From Pyrinomonas methylaliphatogenes (lineage in GTDB: Bacteria > Acidobacteriota > Blastocatellia > Pyrinomonadales > Pyrinomonadaceae), in contig NZ_CBXV010000008.1 in assembly GCF_000820845.2 (NCBI RefSeq), forward strand, positions 127,001-191,000: a DNA stretch of 64,000 nucleotides. Direction: 5' to 3'. The notes under the pieces are model-generated. The model had not been told where the DNA came from and did not search any database. It saw nothing but the letters and a program-made list of their open reading frames with translations. The translations under genes were made by a program, and so were the position numbers. This document shows positions 17,866 through 30,233 of this stretch, piece after piece (positions within the stretch are counted from its first letter, which is position 1; every line of letters starts with the position of its first letter).

Positions 17866-18603
17866 ATGAAGCTCGAAGGTAAAACGGCCATCGTCACCGG
17901 CGGCGCCATTCGCGTCGGGCGCGCTATCAGTCTAGCGCTCGTCGGCGGCGGCGCACAGGTCGCCATCGCTTATCATAGATCGGAAGCTGCCGCTCAGACG
18001 CTCATGGCAAAGATCGAACGCGAGTTCGACGGTCGCGCCCGCGCCATTCGCTGCGATGTCTCTAAAGCGGACGAAGTGCGCGCGCTCTTCGATGAAGCCG
18101 AACGGTCGCTTGGCCCAATCGACATTCTCATCAACAACGCCGCGATCATCGAACGCCGTCCCGTCGAAGATCTGACCGAAGATGACCTTCTGCGCGCTTT
18201 CGATGTCAACTTGAAAGGCTCCTACCTTTGTGCGCTCGAAGCCGGGCGCAGGCTGAGGGCGCGCGGCGCCGCGGGCAAGATCATCCAGATCGCCGATGTC
18301 GCCGCGCTCGTCGCGTGGCCAGCCTACACGCCCTATTGCATCTCGAAAGCCGGCACGCTCATGCTCGTTAAATGCTTAGCCAAGGCCTTCGCGCCCGATA
18401 TACAAGTCAACGCCATCGCGCCGGGGATCGTCCTTCCCGAAGAGGGCGCGACAAACGAGACGATGCAGACCGCTTTAGCGCGCAACCTCATCAAACGCCC
18501 CGGTTCACCCGAAGATGTCGCGCGCGCCGTCCTCTTTCTGATCGAATCCGATTACATCACCGGTACGACGATCATCGTCGACGGCGGCAGACATCTCGCC
18601 TGA
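17866..18603 (+). CDS. SDR oxidoreductase with pteridine-reductase-like (PTR1/FolM-type) active site
   Basis: This is a short-chain dehydrogenase of 245 residues. The cofactor motif is TGGAIRVG, with arginine R16 where pteridine reductases carry TGxxxRxG. NNAA follows at ~90. The catalytic residues are D144, Y157 and K161. The usual SDR serine is an aspartate, and the D-x12-Y-x3-K spacing is that of PTR1. This suggests an NADPH-dependent reductase of biopterin, dihydromonapterin or folate, or another substrate, rather than FabG. Annotation pipelines would probably call it FabG-like. Upstream 17667-17865 contains a 44-codon ORF (17716-17850) without a ribosome site and is otherwise empty. Confidence 0.82.
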   Translation: MKLEGKTAIVTGGAIRVGRAISLALVGGGAQVAIAYHRSEAAAQTLMAKIEREFDGRARAIRCDVSKADEVRALFDEAERSLGPIDILINNAAIIERRPVEDLTEDDLLRAFDVNLKGSYLCALEAGRRLRARGAAGKIIQIADVAALVAWPAYTPYCISKAGTLMLVKCLAKAFAPDIQVNAIAPGIVLPEEGATNETMQTALARNLIKRPGSPEDVARAVLFLIESDYITGTTIIVDGGRHLA

Positions 18604-18655
18604 AGGGTTGAAAACTTGCGTTGACGCCGATCGGAACCGGTCACCAAATTTTCGC

Positions 18656-18815
18656 TACGTTAAACTCGCGGCCTCGCAGGCGAGCGCAGTTAAGATCGCG
18701 CCCCGCACAAAGAGTGCGGCTACGGCGCAGCTTCGATCACAGGCCCGAAAGAACCTTTGATCTTTTCAGACTCAGCGGTCCGCAAGCCGTTCTCGCTTGC
18801 GGACCCTTTTCTTTT
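18656..18815 (+). ncRNA. Candidate small structured RNA ending at an intrinsic terminator
   Basis: TTGACG (18621-18626), a 17-bp spacer and CCAAAT (18644-18649) resemble a weak promoter. The predicted ~160-nt transcript contains a hairpin around 18665-18684, a perfect CCGCAC/GTGCGG hairpin (18703-18719) and ends at a very strong terminator. No ORF of note is inside. It could equally be the 3' untranslated tail of the SDR message. No known RNA family is recognised. Confidence 0.25.
18777..18815 (+). terminator. Strong rho-independent terminator
   Basis: A perfect 11-bp stem (GGTCCGCAAGC / GCTTGCGGACC) with a 7-nt loop is followed directly by CTTTTCTTTT. It ends rightward transcription from the SDR gene or from a small RNA, about 225 nt before era. 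Confidence 0.88.
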
Positions 18816-19039
18816 CCAGATAAACTCACGGGTTGTTCGGTTGACTCGCGGCGCCGAAAGTCCGAAAGAGAGTTCGACCGAAATCGGGCTCCGAGCTCGC
18901 ACAAGAACTTCAAAACGTGAATCGCGATCGCGGCGAAACGGGAAAGCGCCTGTCGCTCCTTCAAGCATAGCGGCATAGACGACAACATCGAAGGAGATAT
19001 CGGGAACGGTTCGAGGCTGATCGTCAGCTTATTCAAACG

Positions 19040-20047
19040 ATGAGCGATACGGACGATAACACCGAGAAGGTTTCAAGCGGCGCAAGCGAAGCAGCGTTCG
19101 GCGACTCTGCCGAAGAAGGACGCAACGCTAACGAAGGATCTTCGGGCGAGCCGTACCGCAGCGGCTTCGTCGCGCTCATCGGGCGGCCCAATGCCGGGAA
19201 GTCCACGCTCTTAAACTACCTGGTCGGCGAAAAGATCGCCGCCGTCTCCGACAAGCCGCAAACGACGCGCTATCAGATCCGCGGCATCATCACGCGCCCC
19301 GAAGGACAGATCGTGCTCGTCGATACGCCGGGCATTCATCGTCCAGGCTATCTTCTCAACCGCCGCATGATGGCCGCCGTGATGGATGCGCTCGAAGGCG
19401 TCGATTTGGTGTTGCTGATTCGCGACGCGGCGACGGCGACAGGCAACGGCGACCGCTTCGCCCTTCAACTCGTCAAGGACGCAGGCAAACCGGCCATCCT
19501 GCTGCTCAACAAGATCGACAAGCTCAAAAACAAATCGCAACTTCTGCCGCTCATCGAGTGGTACAATAACCAACTGTCATGGCGCGCCATCGTGCCCATT
19601 TCAGCCCTGACCGGCGAGATGGTCGATGTGCTCATCGCTGAGATCATCAGGAACCTGCCGGAAGGGCCGCCCATCTTCGACGCCGATGAATTGACCGATC
19701 AACCGCTGCGCATGATCGTCGCCGAGATGGTGCGCGAAAAGATACTTGAATTGACTGGCGAAGAGCTGCCGTATGTGACTGCCGTCGTCACCGAAAAGTT
19801 CGAAGAGGGCGACCGCCTCGCGCGAATTCACTGCGCGATCTTCGTCGAACGGCCATCGCAGAAGGCGATCATCATCGGCAAAGGCGGCAGGCGCTTGAAA
19901 GAGATCGGCACGCGCGCGCGCCTCGATATCGAAAGATTGCTCGGCAAAAAGGTCTATCTCGAACTCTTCGTCAAAGTCGAGGAGGATTGGCGCGATAAGG
20001 AACACTTGCTCGATGAATTGGGCGTGCGCGAGCGCTTCTCGCCTTGA
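19040..20047 (+). CDS. era: GTPase Era, ribosome biogenesis
   Basis: The protein has 335 residues. The G-domain has G1 GRPNAGKST, G3 DTPGIH, G4 NKIDK and the G5-like SALTG. A C-terminal KH domain (~230-315) includes IIGKGGRRLKEIG. Era binds the 3' end of 16S rRNA during 30S maturation. The first ~37 residues are an acidic Ser/Glu/Asn-rich extension not found in most Era proteins. A start further in would still lack a good ribosome site, so the extension may be real. It is followed by the rRNA/r-protein modification genes prmA and rsmE, a translation-linked cluster. Confidence 0.95.
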   Translation: MSDTDDNTEKVSSGASEAAFGDSAEEGRNANEGSSGEPYRSGFVALIGRPNAGKSTLLNYLVGEKIAAVSDKPQTTRYQIRGIITRPEGQIVLVDTPGIHRPGYLLNRRMMAAVMDALEGVDLVLLIRDAATATGNGDRFALQLVKDAGKPAILLLNKIDKLKNKSQLLPLIEWYNNQLSWRAIVPISALTGEMVDVLIAEIIRNLPEGPPIFDADELTDQPLRMIVAEMVREKILELTGEELPYVTAVVTEKFEEGDRLARIHCAIFVERPSQKAIIIGKGGRRLKEIGTRARLDIERLLGKKVYLELFVKVEEDWRDKEHLLDELGVRERFSP

Positions 20048-20077
20048 GCGAAAATGAGCATGGGAGATTGACGATCC

Positions 20078-20941
20078 ATGAGACCGGAAGAGGAAACGCG
20101 CACGTGGCATGCCGTCACGATCACTTGCGATCAAACGGCGACCGAAGCCGTCGAATACGGCCTCTGCGAAGCGGGCGCACTCGGCACGGAGACGAGGAAT
20201 CGATCCGATGGACTGGCGCGCACGATCGGTTACTTCGCCGCCCCGCCGGCGCTCGACGCGCTGCGAATCATCCTGCATGACGCTCTGCGCATCTACGGCC
20301 TCGATCCTTCGCATATCGATCAAGTGGGGACTGAAGAGATCGGCGCGCGCGATTGGATCGCCGAATGGAAGCGCCATTGGCAACCGGTCCACGTTGGACG
20401 GTTCCTGATCGCGCCGCCATGGTACGAAATCAACGCAGCGCCGGATCAGATCGTCATTCGCATCGAACCGGGCATGGCCTTCGGCACGGGCACGCATGAG
20501 ACGACGCGCCTTTGTCTGCACGCGATCGAACGCCACTTCCGCGGCGGAGACTTCCTCGACGTCGGCACGGGCACCGGAATACTGGCCATCGCCGCAGCCA
20601 AGCTGCACCCAGAATCGCGCATCATGGCCTGCGATATAGATCCGCAGGCGATCGAGATCGCGCGCGAAAACGCGCAGCGTAACGGAGTCGCCGAGAGGAT
20701 AGATTTCTACGTCGGGACGCCCGACGAGCAGACGCCATCGGTCGCCTGTCTTGTCGCCAATCTCACGGCAGATATCATCGAACCGATGCTGCCCAAACTG
20801 CTCGACATCGCGTGCGAACATCTGATCCTTTCAGGCATCCTCGTCGCCCAAGCAGATCAACTCCTCGCCCGTTTGATCGAACTCGGCGCAACGCAACGCG
20901 AGGTCGCGATTGAAGGGGAATGGGTTGCCATCATCGTCTGA
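20078..20941 (+). CDS. prmA: Ribosomal protein L11 methyltransferase PrmA
   Basis: The class I SAM methyltransferase has 287 residues. An N-terminal L11-binding domain (~1-115) precedes the Rossmann domain with motif I FLDVGTGTGILAIAAAKL, acidic loop ACDIDPQA and the ANLTADII motif that corresponds to the catalytic N-x-x region of PrmA. The family trimethylates lysines and the N-terminus of ribosomal protein L11. A GGGAG sequence lies about 11 nt before the ATG. It starts 30 nt after era. Confidence 0.93.
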   Translation: MRPEEETRTWHAVTITCDQTATEAVEYGLCEAGALGTETRNRSDGLARTIGYFAAPPALDALRIILHDALRIYGLDPSHIDQVGTEEIGARDWIAEWKRHWQPVHVGRFLIAPPWYEINAAPDQIVIRIEPGMAFGTGTHETTRLCLHAIERHFRGGDFLDVGTGTGILAIAAAKLHPESRIMACDIDPQAIEIARENAQRNGVAERIDFYVGTPDEQTPSVACLVANLTADIIEPMLPKLLDIACEHLILSGILVAQADQLLARLIELGATQREVAIEGEWVAIIV

Positions 20942-20948
20942 ATGCGCT

Positions 20949-20972
20949 CGGTCCCCACGATGGTGGGGACCG
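20949..20972 (+). repeat. Perfect 10-bp hairpin between prmA and rsmE
   Basis: CGGTCCCCAC and GTGGGGACCG pair perfectly around the loop GATG. No U-tract follows, so it is not a canonical terminator. It begins 8 nt after the prmA stop and may stabilise the upstream message or pause ribosome/RNA polymerase passage before rsmE. Confidence 0.6.
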
Positions 20973-20988
20973 TCCGACTTAACGATCT

Positions 20989-21774
20989 ATGCCGATGCAT
21001 CGCTTCTACGCTCGCCCGGAAAACTTCTCCGCCGATGAGAGGCTCATCACGCTGGCCCACGAAGAAGCGCACCATTTGTGCGCCGTCCTGCGACTCAGAG
21101 AGGGAGCTGAAGTTTTCGTCTTCGACGGCTGCGGGCGCGAGTTTCGCTGCATCGTCTCTGCGATCGAGAAACGGAGCGGCATCGCGCTCCTCAAAATCGA
21201 AGAAGAGGTTCTCCCGACCCGTCCCGAATCGCCGCTGCGGCTCGCGCTCGCGCTCGCGCTTCTCAAGGGCGAAAAGTTCGATCTGGTGGTCCAGAAAGCG
21301 ACTGAACTCGGAGTGACGCGCATCACGCCGCTGCTCACCAGATTCTCTGATATCAAGATGGCCGATCCGCGCGACGCGGCGCGGCGTGTGGCCCGGTGGC
21401 GGAGATTGGCGATCGAAGCGGCCAAACAGTCTGGGCGGGCGCGCGTGCCGGAAGTCGCCGATCCGACCGGTTTCGCGGAATTCATCGAAAACGAGCGGCG
21501 AGCCGCCGACGAAGGAGAGCTCGCGAGGCGGCTGCCGATCATCTTCGCGGAAAGGGCAGGACGCGATCTGCGCGAGATCCGATCGCGCCACGATCCGAAG
21601 CCTCAAATCATCACCGCCGTCGTCGGGCCGGAAGGCGGCTGGTCCGAGGAAGAGATCAGACAGGCTTCGCAAAAAGGTTGGGAGATCGTCACGCTTGGCG
21701 GAAGGACGCTGCGCGCGGAGACGGCGGCCATCGTCGCCGTCGCGCTCCTTCAACATCTTTACGGCGATCTGTGA
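20989..21774 (+). CDS. rsmE: 16S rRNA (uracil(1498)-N(3))-methyltransferase RsmE
   Basis: The SPOUT-fold methyltransferase has 261 residues. An N-terminal PUA-like domain (HRFYARPENF, HHLCAVLRLREG) precedes a trefoil-knot domain with the RsmE signatures VVGPEGGWSEEEI and LGGRTLRAETAA. It methylates U1498 of 16S rRNA. Two ATG codons six bases apart (20989, 20995) are possible starts, and no good Shine-Dalgarno is visible. The prmA-rsmE order is common in many bacteria and supports the call. Confidence 0.93.
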   Translation: MPMHRFYARPENFSADERLITLAHEEAHHLCAVLRLREGAEVFVFDGCGREFRCIVSAIEKRSGIALLKIEEEVLPTRPESPLRLALALALLKGEKFDLVVQKATELGVTRITPLLTRFSDIKMADPRDAARRVARWRRLAIEAAKQSGRARVPEVADPTGFAEFIENERRAADEGELARRLPIIFAERAGRDLREIRSRHDPKPQIITAVVGPEGGWSEEEIRQASQKGWEIVTLGGRTLRAETAAIVAVALLQHLYGDL

Positions 21775-21871
21775 CCGCCGAACGATGCCTCTAGAGCTTT
21801 GACTTGTGCTCAGACGAAAGCGCACAATACGAAGCGACGCCCGGGAACGGGCGATAGAGGGAGCGGTTAAA

Positions 21872-22147
21872 ATGGCTTTGACGAAAGAGGAAGCGATCAA
21901 GCGGGCACGCGCAGATTTGGCGAAGCGTCTCGGCATCAACGAAAGCGAGATCACGGAGAGCAGAGTCGAGCAGACCGAGTTTCCCGATCTGGCGCTCGGC
22001 GCGCCGGAAGAGGATGAACTGAGCGGCCAGATGATCACCACCGGTTGGCGCATCGAGCTTTCGGCTCACGGCCATAAGTATGAATACCGCGCCGATCGAA
22101 ACCAACTGAGGCTCTACAACTTCAAAGGCGCGAACTACCGGATCTGA
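21872..22147 (+). CDS. Small conserved protein of unknown function
   Basis: The 91-residue protein starts at 21872 with GGGAG eight bases upstream. It has a helical charged N-terminus (TKEEAIKRARADLAKRLGI), then a beta-rich half with the block ITTGWRIELSAHGHKYEYRA. From memory, this TPGYRI..ANGQ.YEY-like block, preceded by a TEFPDLALG segment, recurs in small proteins of cyanobacteria and other phyla, but I cannot name a function. No signal peptide is visible. It lies 18 nt before the subtilase gene, so the two may be co-expressed, perhaps as a proteinase-associated partner (inference). Confidence 0.7.
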   Translation: MALTKEEAIKRARADLAKRLGINESEITESRVEQTEFPDLALGAPEEDELSGQMITTGWRIELSAHGHKYEYRADRNQLRLYNFKGANYRI

Positions 22148-22165
22148 AAGCGGAGGTAAGAGGCG

Positions 22166-23575
22166 ATGAACCGCAAAACGTTCCCGATCCATCTATCGCT
22201 GGCCATCGCGCTCGTGTTGCTAGCGGCGATCGCCGGACAATTGCGGCGCGAGTGGCACAAGGCCGCCGACGCCACCGTGCGCGTCAGCGAGTTGAGATCG
22301 CCGCGCAGACCGGCTGAGGTGCTGGTCCGCTTCCGTCCCAACGTCGCGCCGCAGGAGATCGAAAACATCGCGCGCGCGCTTCATGACCAGATCGAAGATC
22401 GCATCGAAGCGGTGCCGGGGTTGACCGTCATCGCCGATGAAGATGGACTGGACGTTGATCAGGTCGTCAACCAGTATCGCGCGCGCGCCGAGGTCGAATA
22501 TGCCGAGCCCAACTATGTGATCAGCCTCGATCCGGAGTTTGACCAACCGCGCCCTTCAAATCCCGATTACGCGCTCCCCAACAGCGACGATCCGGATGAA
22601 CCGGACGATCCGATGTTCGGCGAGCAATGGGCGCTGCGCAATAGCGGCCAGCGCGACGGAAAGGTCGGAGCCGATATCGCCGCCATGCGCGCGTGGACCA
22701 AGACGATCGGCAGTCATGAGGTGGTCGTCGCCGTCCTCGATAGCGGCGTCGATTATCTACATCCCGATCTGATCAATAACATCTGGACGCGCCCGGAATC
22801 GATCGCCGCTTATCACGATCCGGAACTCGGCGTGATCGACGATCGGCACGGTTACAATGCCGTTGATAACAATGGCGACCCGATGGATGAGAACGGACAC
22901 GGCACTCACGTCGCAGGCATAATCGGCGCCGAGGGAGATAACGGGATAGGGATCGCCGGCATCAACTGGAATGTGCGCATCATGCCGCTAAAGTTCATGT
23001 CAGCGGGCGGATTCGGCACGACCAAAGCGGCTATCGAATGCATCAACTATGTCATCGATCGCAAACGCGCCGGTGTCCCCGTCCGCATCATCAACGCCAG
23101 TTGGGGTTCGACGCGCCGCTCGCGCGCGCTCGAAGACGCGATCCGTCGCGCAAACGATGAAGGCATTCTCTTCGTCGCGGCGAGCGGCAACGCCGGAAGC
23201 AACACAGATCTATCGCCCCACTATCCGGCAAGCTACCAACTGCCCAACGTGATCAGCGTCGCCGCCCTCAACCGCCACGATCAACTGGCCTCCTTCTCGA
23301 ACTACGGGCCACGAAGCGTTCACATCGCGGCTCCCGGAGCCGAGATCCTGAGCACATGGTTGAATGGTTCTTACGAAGAGCACTCGGGGACTTCGATGGC
23401 AGCACCTGTCATCTCAGGCGTCGCCGCTTTAGTCCTTTCGTTGGAACCGGATCTTTCGGTGAGGGATCTGCGCGCGCGCTTGCTCGCCTCCGTCGATCAG
23501 CTCGAGTCGCTCAAAGGCAAGATCGTCACCGGCGGAAGGATCAACGCCGCGCGCGCGGTTGGAGCGTCTGATTGA
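22166..23575 (+). CDS. Secreted subtilisin-like serine protease (S8 family)
   Basis: The protein has 469 residues. An N-terminal hydrophobic signal (~7-25) is followed by a propeptide of the fervidolysin/I9 type (~50-115; EVLVRFRP through VEYAEPNYVIS). The S8 domain shows the catalytic triad: Asp in VAVLDSGVDYLHPDL, His in NGHGTHVAGI and Ser in SGTSMAAPVISG, with the oxyanion asparagine in AASGNAG. No C-terminal repeat or sorting domain follows, so it is probably released or periplasmic. All catalytic residues are present. Asp-rich DDPDEPDDP before the domain may bind calcium. Confidence 0.93.
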   Translation: MNRKTFPIHLSLAIALVLLAAIAGQLRREWHKAADATVRVSELRSPRRPAEVLVRFRPNVAPQEIENIARALHDQIEDRIEAVPGLTVIADEDGLDVDQVVNQYRARAEVEYAEPNYVISLDPEFDQPRPSNPDYALPNSDDPDEPDDPMFGEQWALRNSGQRDGKVGADIAAMRAWTKTIGSHEVVVAVLDSGVDYLHPDLINNIWTRPESIAAYHDPELGVIDDRHGYNAVDNNGDPMDENGHGTHVAGIIGAEGDNGIGIAGINWNVRIMPLKFMSAGGFGTTKAAIECINYVIDRKRAGVPVRIINASWGSTRRSRALEDAIRRANDEGILFVAASGNAGSNTDLSPHYPASYQLPNVISVAALNRHDQLASFSNYGPRSVHIAAPGAEILSTWLNGSYEEHSGTSMAAPVISGVAALVLSLEPDLSVRDLRARLLASVDQLESLKGKIVTGGRINAARAVGASD

Positions 23576-23621
23576 GTCAGCTCGCGCCGCTAGGCAAGCC
23601 GCAGTCGAGTAACTGATTCAG

Positions 23622-24695
23622 CTACCAATTGACCACGAGCTCTTCCGAGGATTGCCAAACCGGGACATCCTCGCGAATGGCGACCCGTCGCAGATGCTGC
23701 GGATTGGTGAGCAGTCGGCCAGCCCCCAAAGCGACCGCGGCCAACGGATCATCCGGCACGGCGACGTGCAGCTTCAATTCGCTTTGCAAACGCTCGGCTA
23801 AACCGTCAAGCAACGCCCCTCCGCCCGTCAAGATTATCCCGGAATGGTAGATGTCAGCCGTCGTATCGGGCTGCGCTTCCTCGATCGCCCTTCTTACTCC
23901 GGCGATGATCTCAGCGAGCACGGGCTCGATCGCCTCGCGCACCTCATCGGAACTGAGGCGGATGACGCGCGCTAATCCATCAGTTATCCGCTTGCCGACG
24001 ACCTCCATGCAATTGGCGCCGCTTTGACAACTCCCCCGCTTCAATGCCCCGAGCTCTCTTTTGACGTGCTCCGCCGTGCGCTCCCCGATCAGAACCTCAT
24101 ACTTGCTGCGCACGTAATCGCGTATCGCTTCGTCCATGGCATTGCCGGCGACCGGCAAACTGCTCGATGTGACGACCGCGCCAGAAGCGATGATGGCGAC
24201 GTTGGTCGTGCCACCGCCGATGTCGACGACAAGATGCGCGCGCTCATCATCGAACGAAAGGCCCGCCCCGAGAGCTGCGGCCAATCCCTCATCAACCAAA
24301 TCGACGCTTACAGCCTTGGCATCGCGCGCCGCGCCACGGACCGAACGCCTTTCGAGCGGCGTGCTCGATCCGGGCACGCCGATGACCATGTGACTTCGCT
24401 TGTGCGTGCCATCCAAAGCGCGACGGATGAAAGCGGTGAGCATCTTCTCGGCTGCATCGAAGTTGCTGATCGTCCCGCTGCGCATCGGGCGATGAACCTC
24501 CGCATCGTGCGGCTCGCGCCCCAGCATCTTGAAAGCCTCCGCGCCGACGGCGAGCGTCTCTCCGGTGTATTTGTCGATCGCGATCGCCGAAGGCTCATTC
24601 AACACGATGCCGCGCCCGGGCGCATAGATGAGCGTGTTGACGGTCCCAAGATCGATCGCCAACTTGCTGTTGAAAAGCTTGGTGATAAACCTCAT
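23622..24695 (-). CDS. MreB/Mbl-family actin-like protein
   Basis: The protein has 357 residues. The ATG at 24695 is chosen because GAGAGGGG precedes it and the product then begins like MreB (FITKLFNSKLAIDLGTVNT). ATPase signatures are phosphate-1 AIDLGTVNT, phosphate-2 LVVDIGGGTTNVA and the adenosine motif ILTGGGALLDGL. MreB polymers organise cell-wall elongation. The sequence is rather divergent in subdomain II (KRGSCQSGANCMEVVGKR), and no mreC/mreD/rodA follows. It may therefore be a second paralogue rather than the main mreB. The 271-nt upstream gap shows a GAAAACGTTTCC palindrome but no firm promoter. Confidence 0.87.
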   Translation of the reverse strand: MRFITKLFNSKLAIDLGTVNTLIYAPGRGIVLNEPSAIAIDKYTGETLAVGAEAFKMLGREPHDAEVHRPMRSGTISNFDAAEKMLTAFIRRALDGTHKRSHMVIGVPGSSTPLERRSVRGAARDAKAVSVDLVDEGLAAALGAGLSFDDERAHLVVDIGGGTTNVAIIASGAVVTSSSLPVAGNAMDEAIRDYVRSKYEVLIGERTAEHVKRELGALKRGSCQSGANCMEVVGKRITDGLARVIRLSSDEVREAIEPVLAEIIAGVRRAIEEAQPDTTADIYHSGIILTGGGALLDGLAERLQSELKLHVAVPDDPLAAVALGAGRLLTNPQHLRRVAIREDVPVWQSSEELVVNW

Positions 24696-24966
24696 AAGAG
24701 CCCCTCTCAACCCCAAACGAGTCCCTGTCACGAAAAGTTCCAAGCAATCTTCGTGCCATGAACTCCGAAAACCGCGCCGCCTCATCCGCGGCGCGCCCAT
24801 AAGGTGGCGAGGCCCATCGATTTACGCAAACGATCGCCGAGCTCGAGCGGGGCGCTCGTCCCCTTTCGAATGCTCAAAAGGCGGACAGAGTCTCCCGTCT
24901 CGCCGTTCACAATCGTCTCACCGAAACCCGAAAACGTTTCCTTTTGACAACAGCGAGAGAGGCGGA

Positions 24967-25281
24967 TTACAGAGAAAGGTCCGCAGGGAGATCTCGCTCC
25001 TCGAGCACCTCGTAAAGCGCAGAGGCCTCATGTCGCGAGACCTGTTTGGTGCGGGGCAAGGCTACCACCCGAACGATCAGCAAGCGACCTGCGCGCGGCA
25101 ATTCGATCCGATCTCCGATGCGCACTTGGCGTGCGGCGCGTGCTGGCAGGCCGTTGACCATTACCGCACCGCGACCGCATAGTTCTTGCGCGACGGTGCG
25201 CCGCGGGATCAAACGGCTTGCGCGCAAAAAGTGGTCGAGCCTGATGGTCCAGTCAGCCTCTTCTCTGAACGACCGGCGCAT
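24967..25281 (-). CDS. RNA-binding S4 domain protein (Hsp15/RqcP-like)
   Basis: The 104-residue protein carries an S4 domain at ~14-60 (IRLDHFLRASRLIPRRTVAQ, GAVMVNGLPARAARQVRIGD). Small stand-alone S4 proteins such as Hsp15 and RqcP bind stalled 50S-peptidyl-tRNA complexes and act in ribosome rescue. The tail (LPRTKQVSRHEASALYEVLEE) also fits that family. It lies 42 nt after the SurA-like gene and is probably in the mfd-surA operon. Confidence 0.8.
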   Translation of the reverse strand: MRRSFREEADWTIRLDHFLRASRLIPRRTVAQELCGRGAVMVNGLPARAARQVRIGDRIELPRAGRLLIVRVVALPRTKQVSRHEASALYEVLEERDLPADLSL

Positions 25282-25323
25282 ATGAAGAGATGCTTCTCTC
25301 CGCCGCCTCGAGGATGAGCCGCG

Positions 25324-26403
25324 CTACTTAGCAGCCTTCGCGCCTTTCTGGGCCGTTTTATCATCGAGTTTAAGCAGCGGCAGAACCGCCTCACGGTACT
25401 CATCGGCGATGGCGATGTAGGCCTCCTTTCGCAGCGAACTCAGGTAATCTTCGCGCTCTTTCGCCGCCCGCTCCATCGTCATCGCCTCGCGCACCTTATC
25501 TTCATCGAAAGTCGCTTCTCCGGGCGGCGTGCGCTCATCGACGCGCAAGATCAAGAATCCATCTTCGGTCTTTATCGGATCGGTCACTCCACCGGCCTTC
25601 AGATTTTTGATCGCCTGGGCGACTTCGGGGCGGGTGATATCCGAAGCGATGAAGGTTCCGAGTTTACCTTTCTTTTCGCGCGAAGAGAGCCTCTCGGAAT
25701 AGGTCTGCGCCAACTGCCCGAAATCGGCTCCGGCGCGCGCTTTTTGCACTATCTCCTTGGCTTTAGCAAGGACTTCCTGCTCGGATTTACCGGCGGTGCT
25801 GAGGAAGATCTCCGAGAGCGTGATGGTTTCCGGTTTGCGGAACTTATCACGGTGCGTGTCGAAATACTTCTTCACCTCATCGTCGCTCAAACTGAAGTAG
25901 ATGCGCGCGTCCACTTCGCGATTCAAAACGGCGCTCTTCATGATCTCCTTGCGCAACGTGCGACGGACTTCGGCGGGATCTTGTCCGTTTGCGCGCAAAG
26001 CCTCATCGAGCTGCTCGATCGTTTTGATGCCGTTTTCGCGCGCCACCTCGAGCATCCGCCGATTGACTTCAGCTTCGACCTGCTCTTCGAGCTGTGGGAT
26101 CTCTTTACCCTTTTGCAGCAAGAGTTGCTCGTTGATCAGACTCGCGATCAGCTCCGGTTGTCGTTTCCGCACCTCTTCGGTCGCCTGCTGTTCGGTCATG
26201 CCGCGCTGCTGTTTGAGCGCCTCTACGGCCTCGCGCATCTCGCGCTTTAGCATCGAGAGCGTGATGATGTCGTTGTTGACTTGAGCGACGACTTGATCGA
26301 CGACGATCGGTTCACCTTCCTCTTGCGCTTGCGCCGTCGCAATGTTCAAAGAGATGAACGCTAGGATGATCGCTCCCGAGAACCAGAACTTGAGCTTCAG
26401 CAT
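25324..26403 (-). CDS. SurA-like periplasmic peptidyl-prolyl isomerase
   Basis: The protein has 359 residues. The start at 26403 follows GGAAGGTGGGG and gives a clear signal peptide (LKFWFSGAIILAFISLNI, cut near AQA). The N-terminal SurA-type chaperone helices (~30-190) begin with VDQVVAQVNNDIITLSMLK. A parvulin PpiC domain (~195-300) has ITLSEIFLST, FGQLAQTYSE and KLGTF. Such proteins escort outer-membrane proteins to BamA, complementing the OmpH-like protein in this window. The C-terminal tail is Lys/Ala-rich. Confidence 0.88.
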   Translation of the reverse strand: MLKLKFWFSGAIILAFISLNIATAQAQEEGEPIVVDQVVAQVNNDIITLSMLKREMREAVEALKQQRGMTEQQATEEVRKRQPELIASLINEQLLLQKGKEIPQLEEQVEAEVNRRMLEVARENGIKTIEQLDEALRANGQDPAEVRRTLRKEIMKSAVLNREVDARIYFSLSDDEVKKYFDTHRDKFRKPETITLSEIFLSTAGKSEQEVLAKAKEIVQKARAGADFGQLAQTYSERLSSREKKGKLGTFIASDITRPEVAQAIKNLKAGGVTDPIKTEDGFLILRVDERTPPGEATFDEDKVREAMTMERAAKEREDYLSSLRKEAYIAIADEYREAVLPLLKLDDKTAQKGAKAAK

Positions 26404-26472
26404 ATCCCCACCTTCCCTGTGACGATTTCGTTCGAAATATTTTGGCGCGCCGCGCAAACGGCGCGCAAGCCG

Positions 26473-30129
<3,657 letters not shown>

Positions 30130-30233
30130 GACCTTCAGCTAAAGTATTTTGATGCGCGACGAGTCCGCGCGCGGTGCACGAGGCGGTAGACTGCGTCGAA
30201 CTTCGGTTTCGCCCCCTCTTTTGAAGCGAGCGT

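Larger units (their letters stand above)
18604..19039. other. Intergenic region between the SDR gene and era
   Basis: These 436 bases contain no supported protein gene. The left half carries a strong terminator (18777-18815) and possibly a small RNA ending there. The right half, leading to era, contains AAGGAGATAT near 18990, a perfect-looking ribosome-binding sequence with no start codon at suitable distance, and no clear promoter. Confidence 0.5.

Noticed and set aside
18985-19000. AAGGAGATAT ribosome-binding sequence before era
   Set aside because: No ATG, GTG or TTG stands at proper distance and the era ATG is about 40 nt away, so it is probably chance or a relic.
19601-20821. 406-codon minus-strand open frame across era and prmA
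   Set aside because: It overlaps two unmistakable genes completely and lacks any protein family pattern; such shadow frames are common in this GC-rich sequence.
24898-24960. GAAAACGTTTCC palindrome upstream of mreB resembling a catabolite-responsive element
   Set aside because: Only a partial match to the cre consensus, CcpA regulation is not expected in this phylum, and no promoter is clearly associated.
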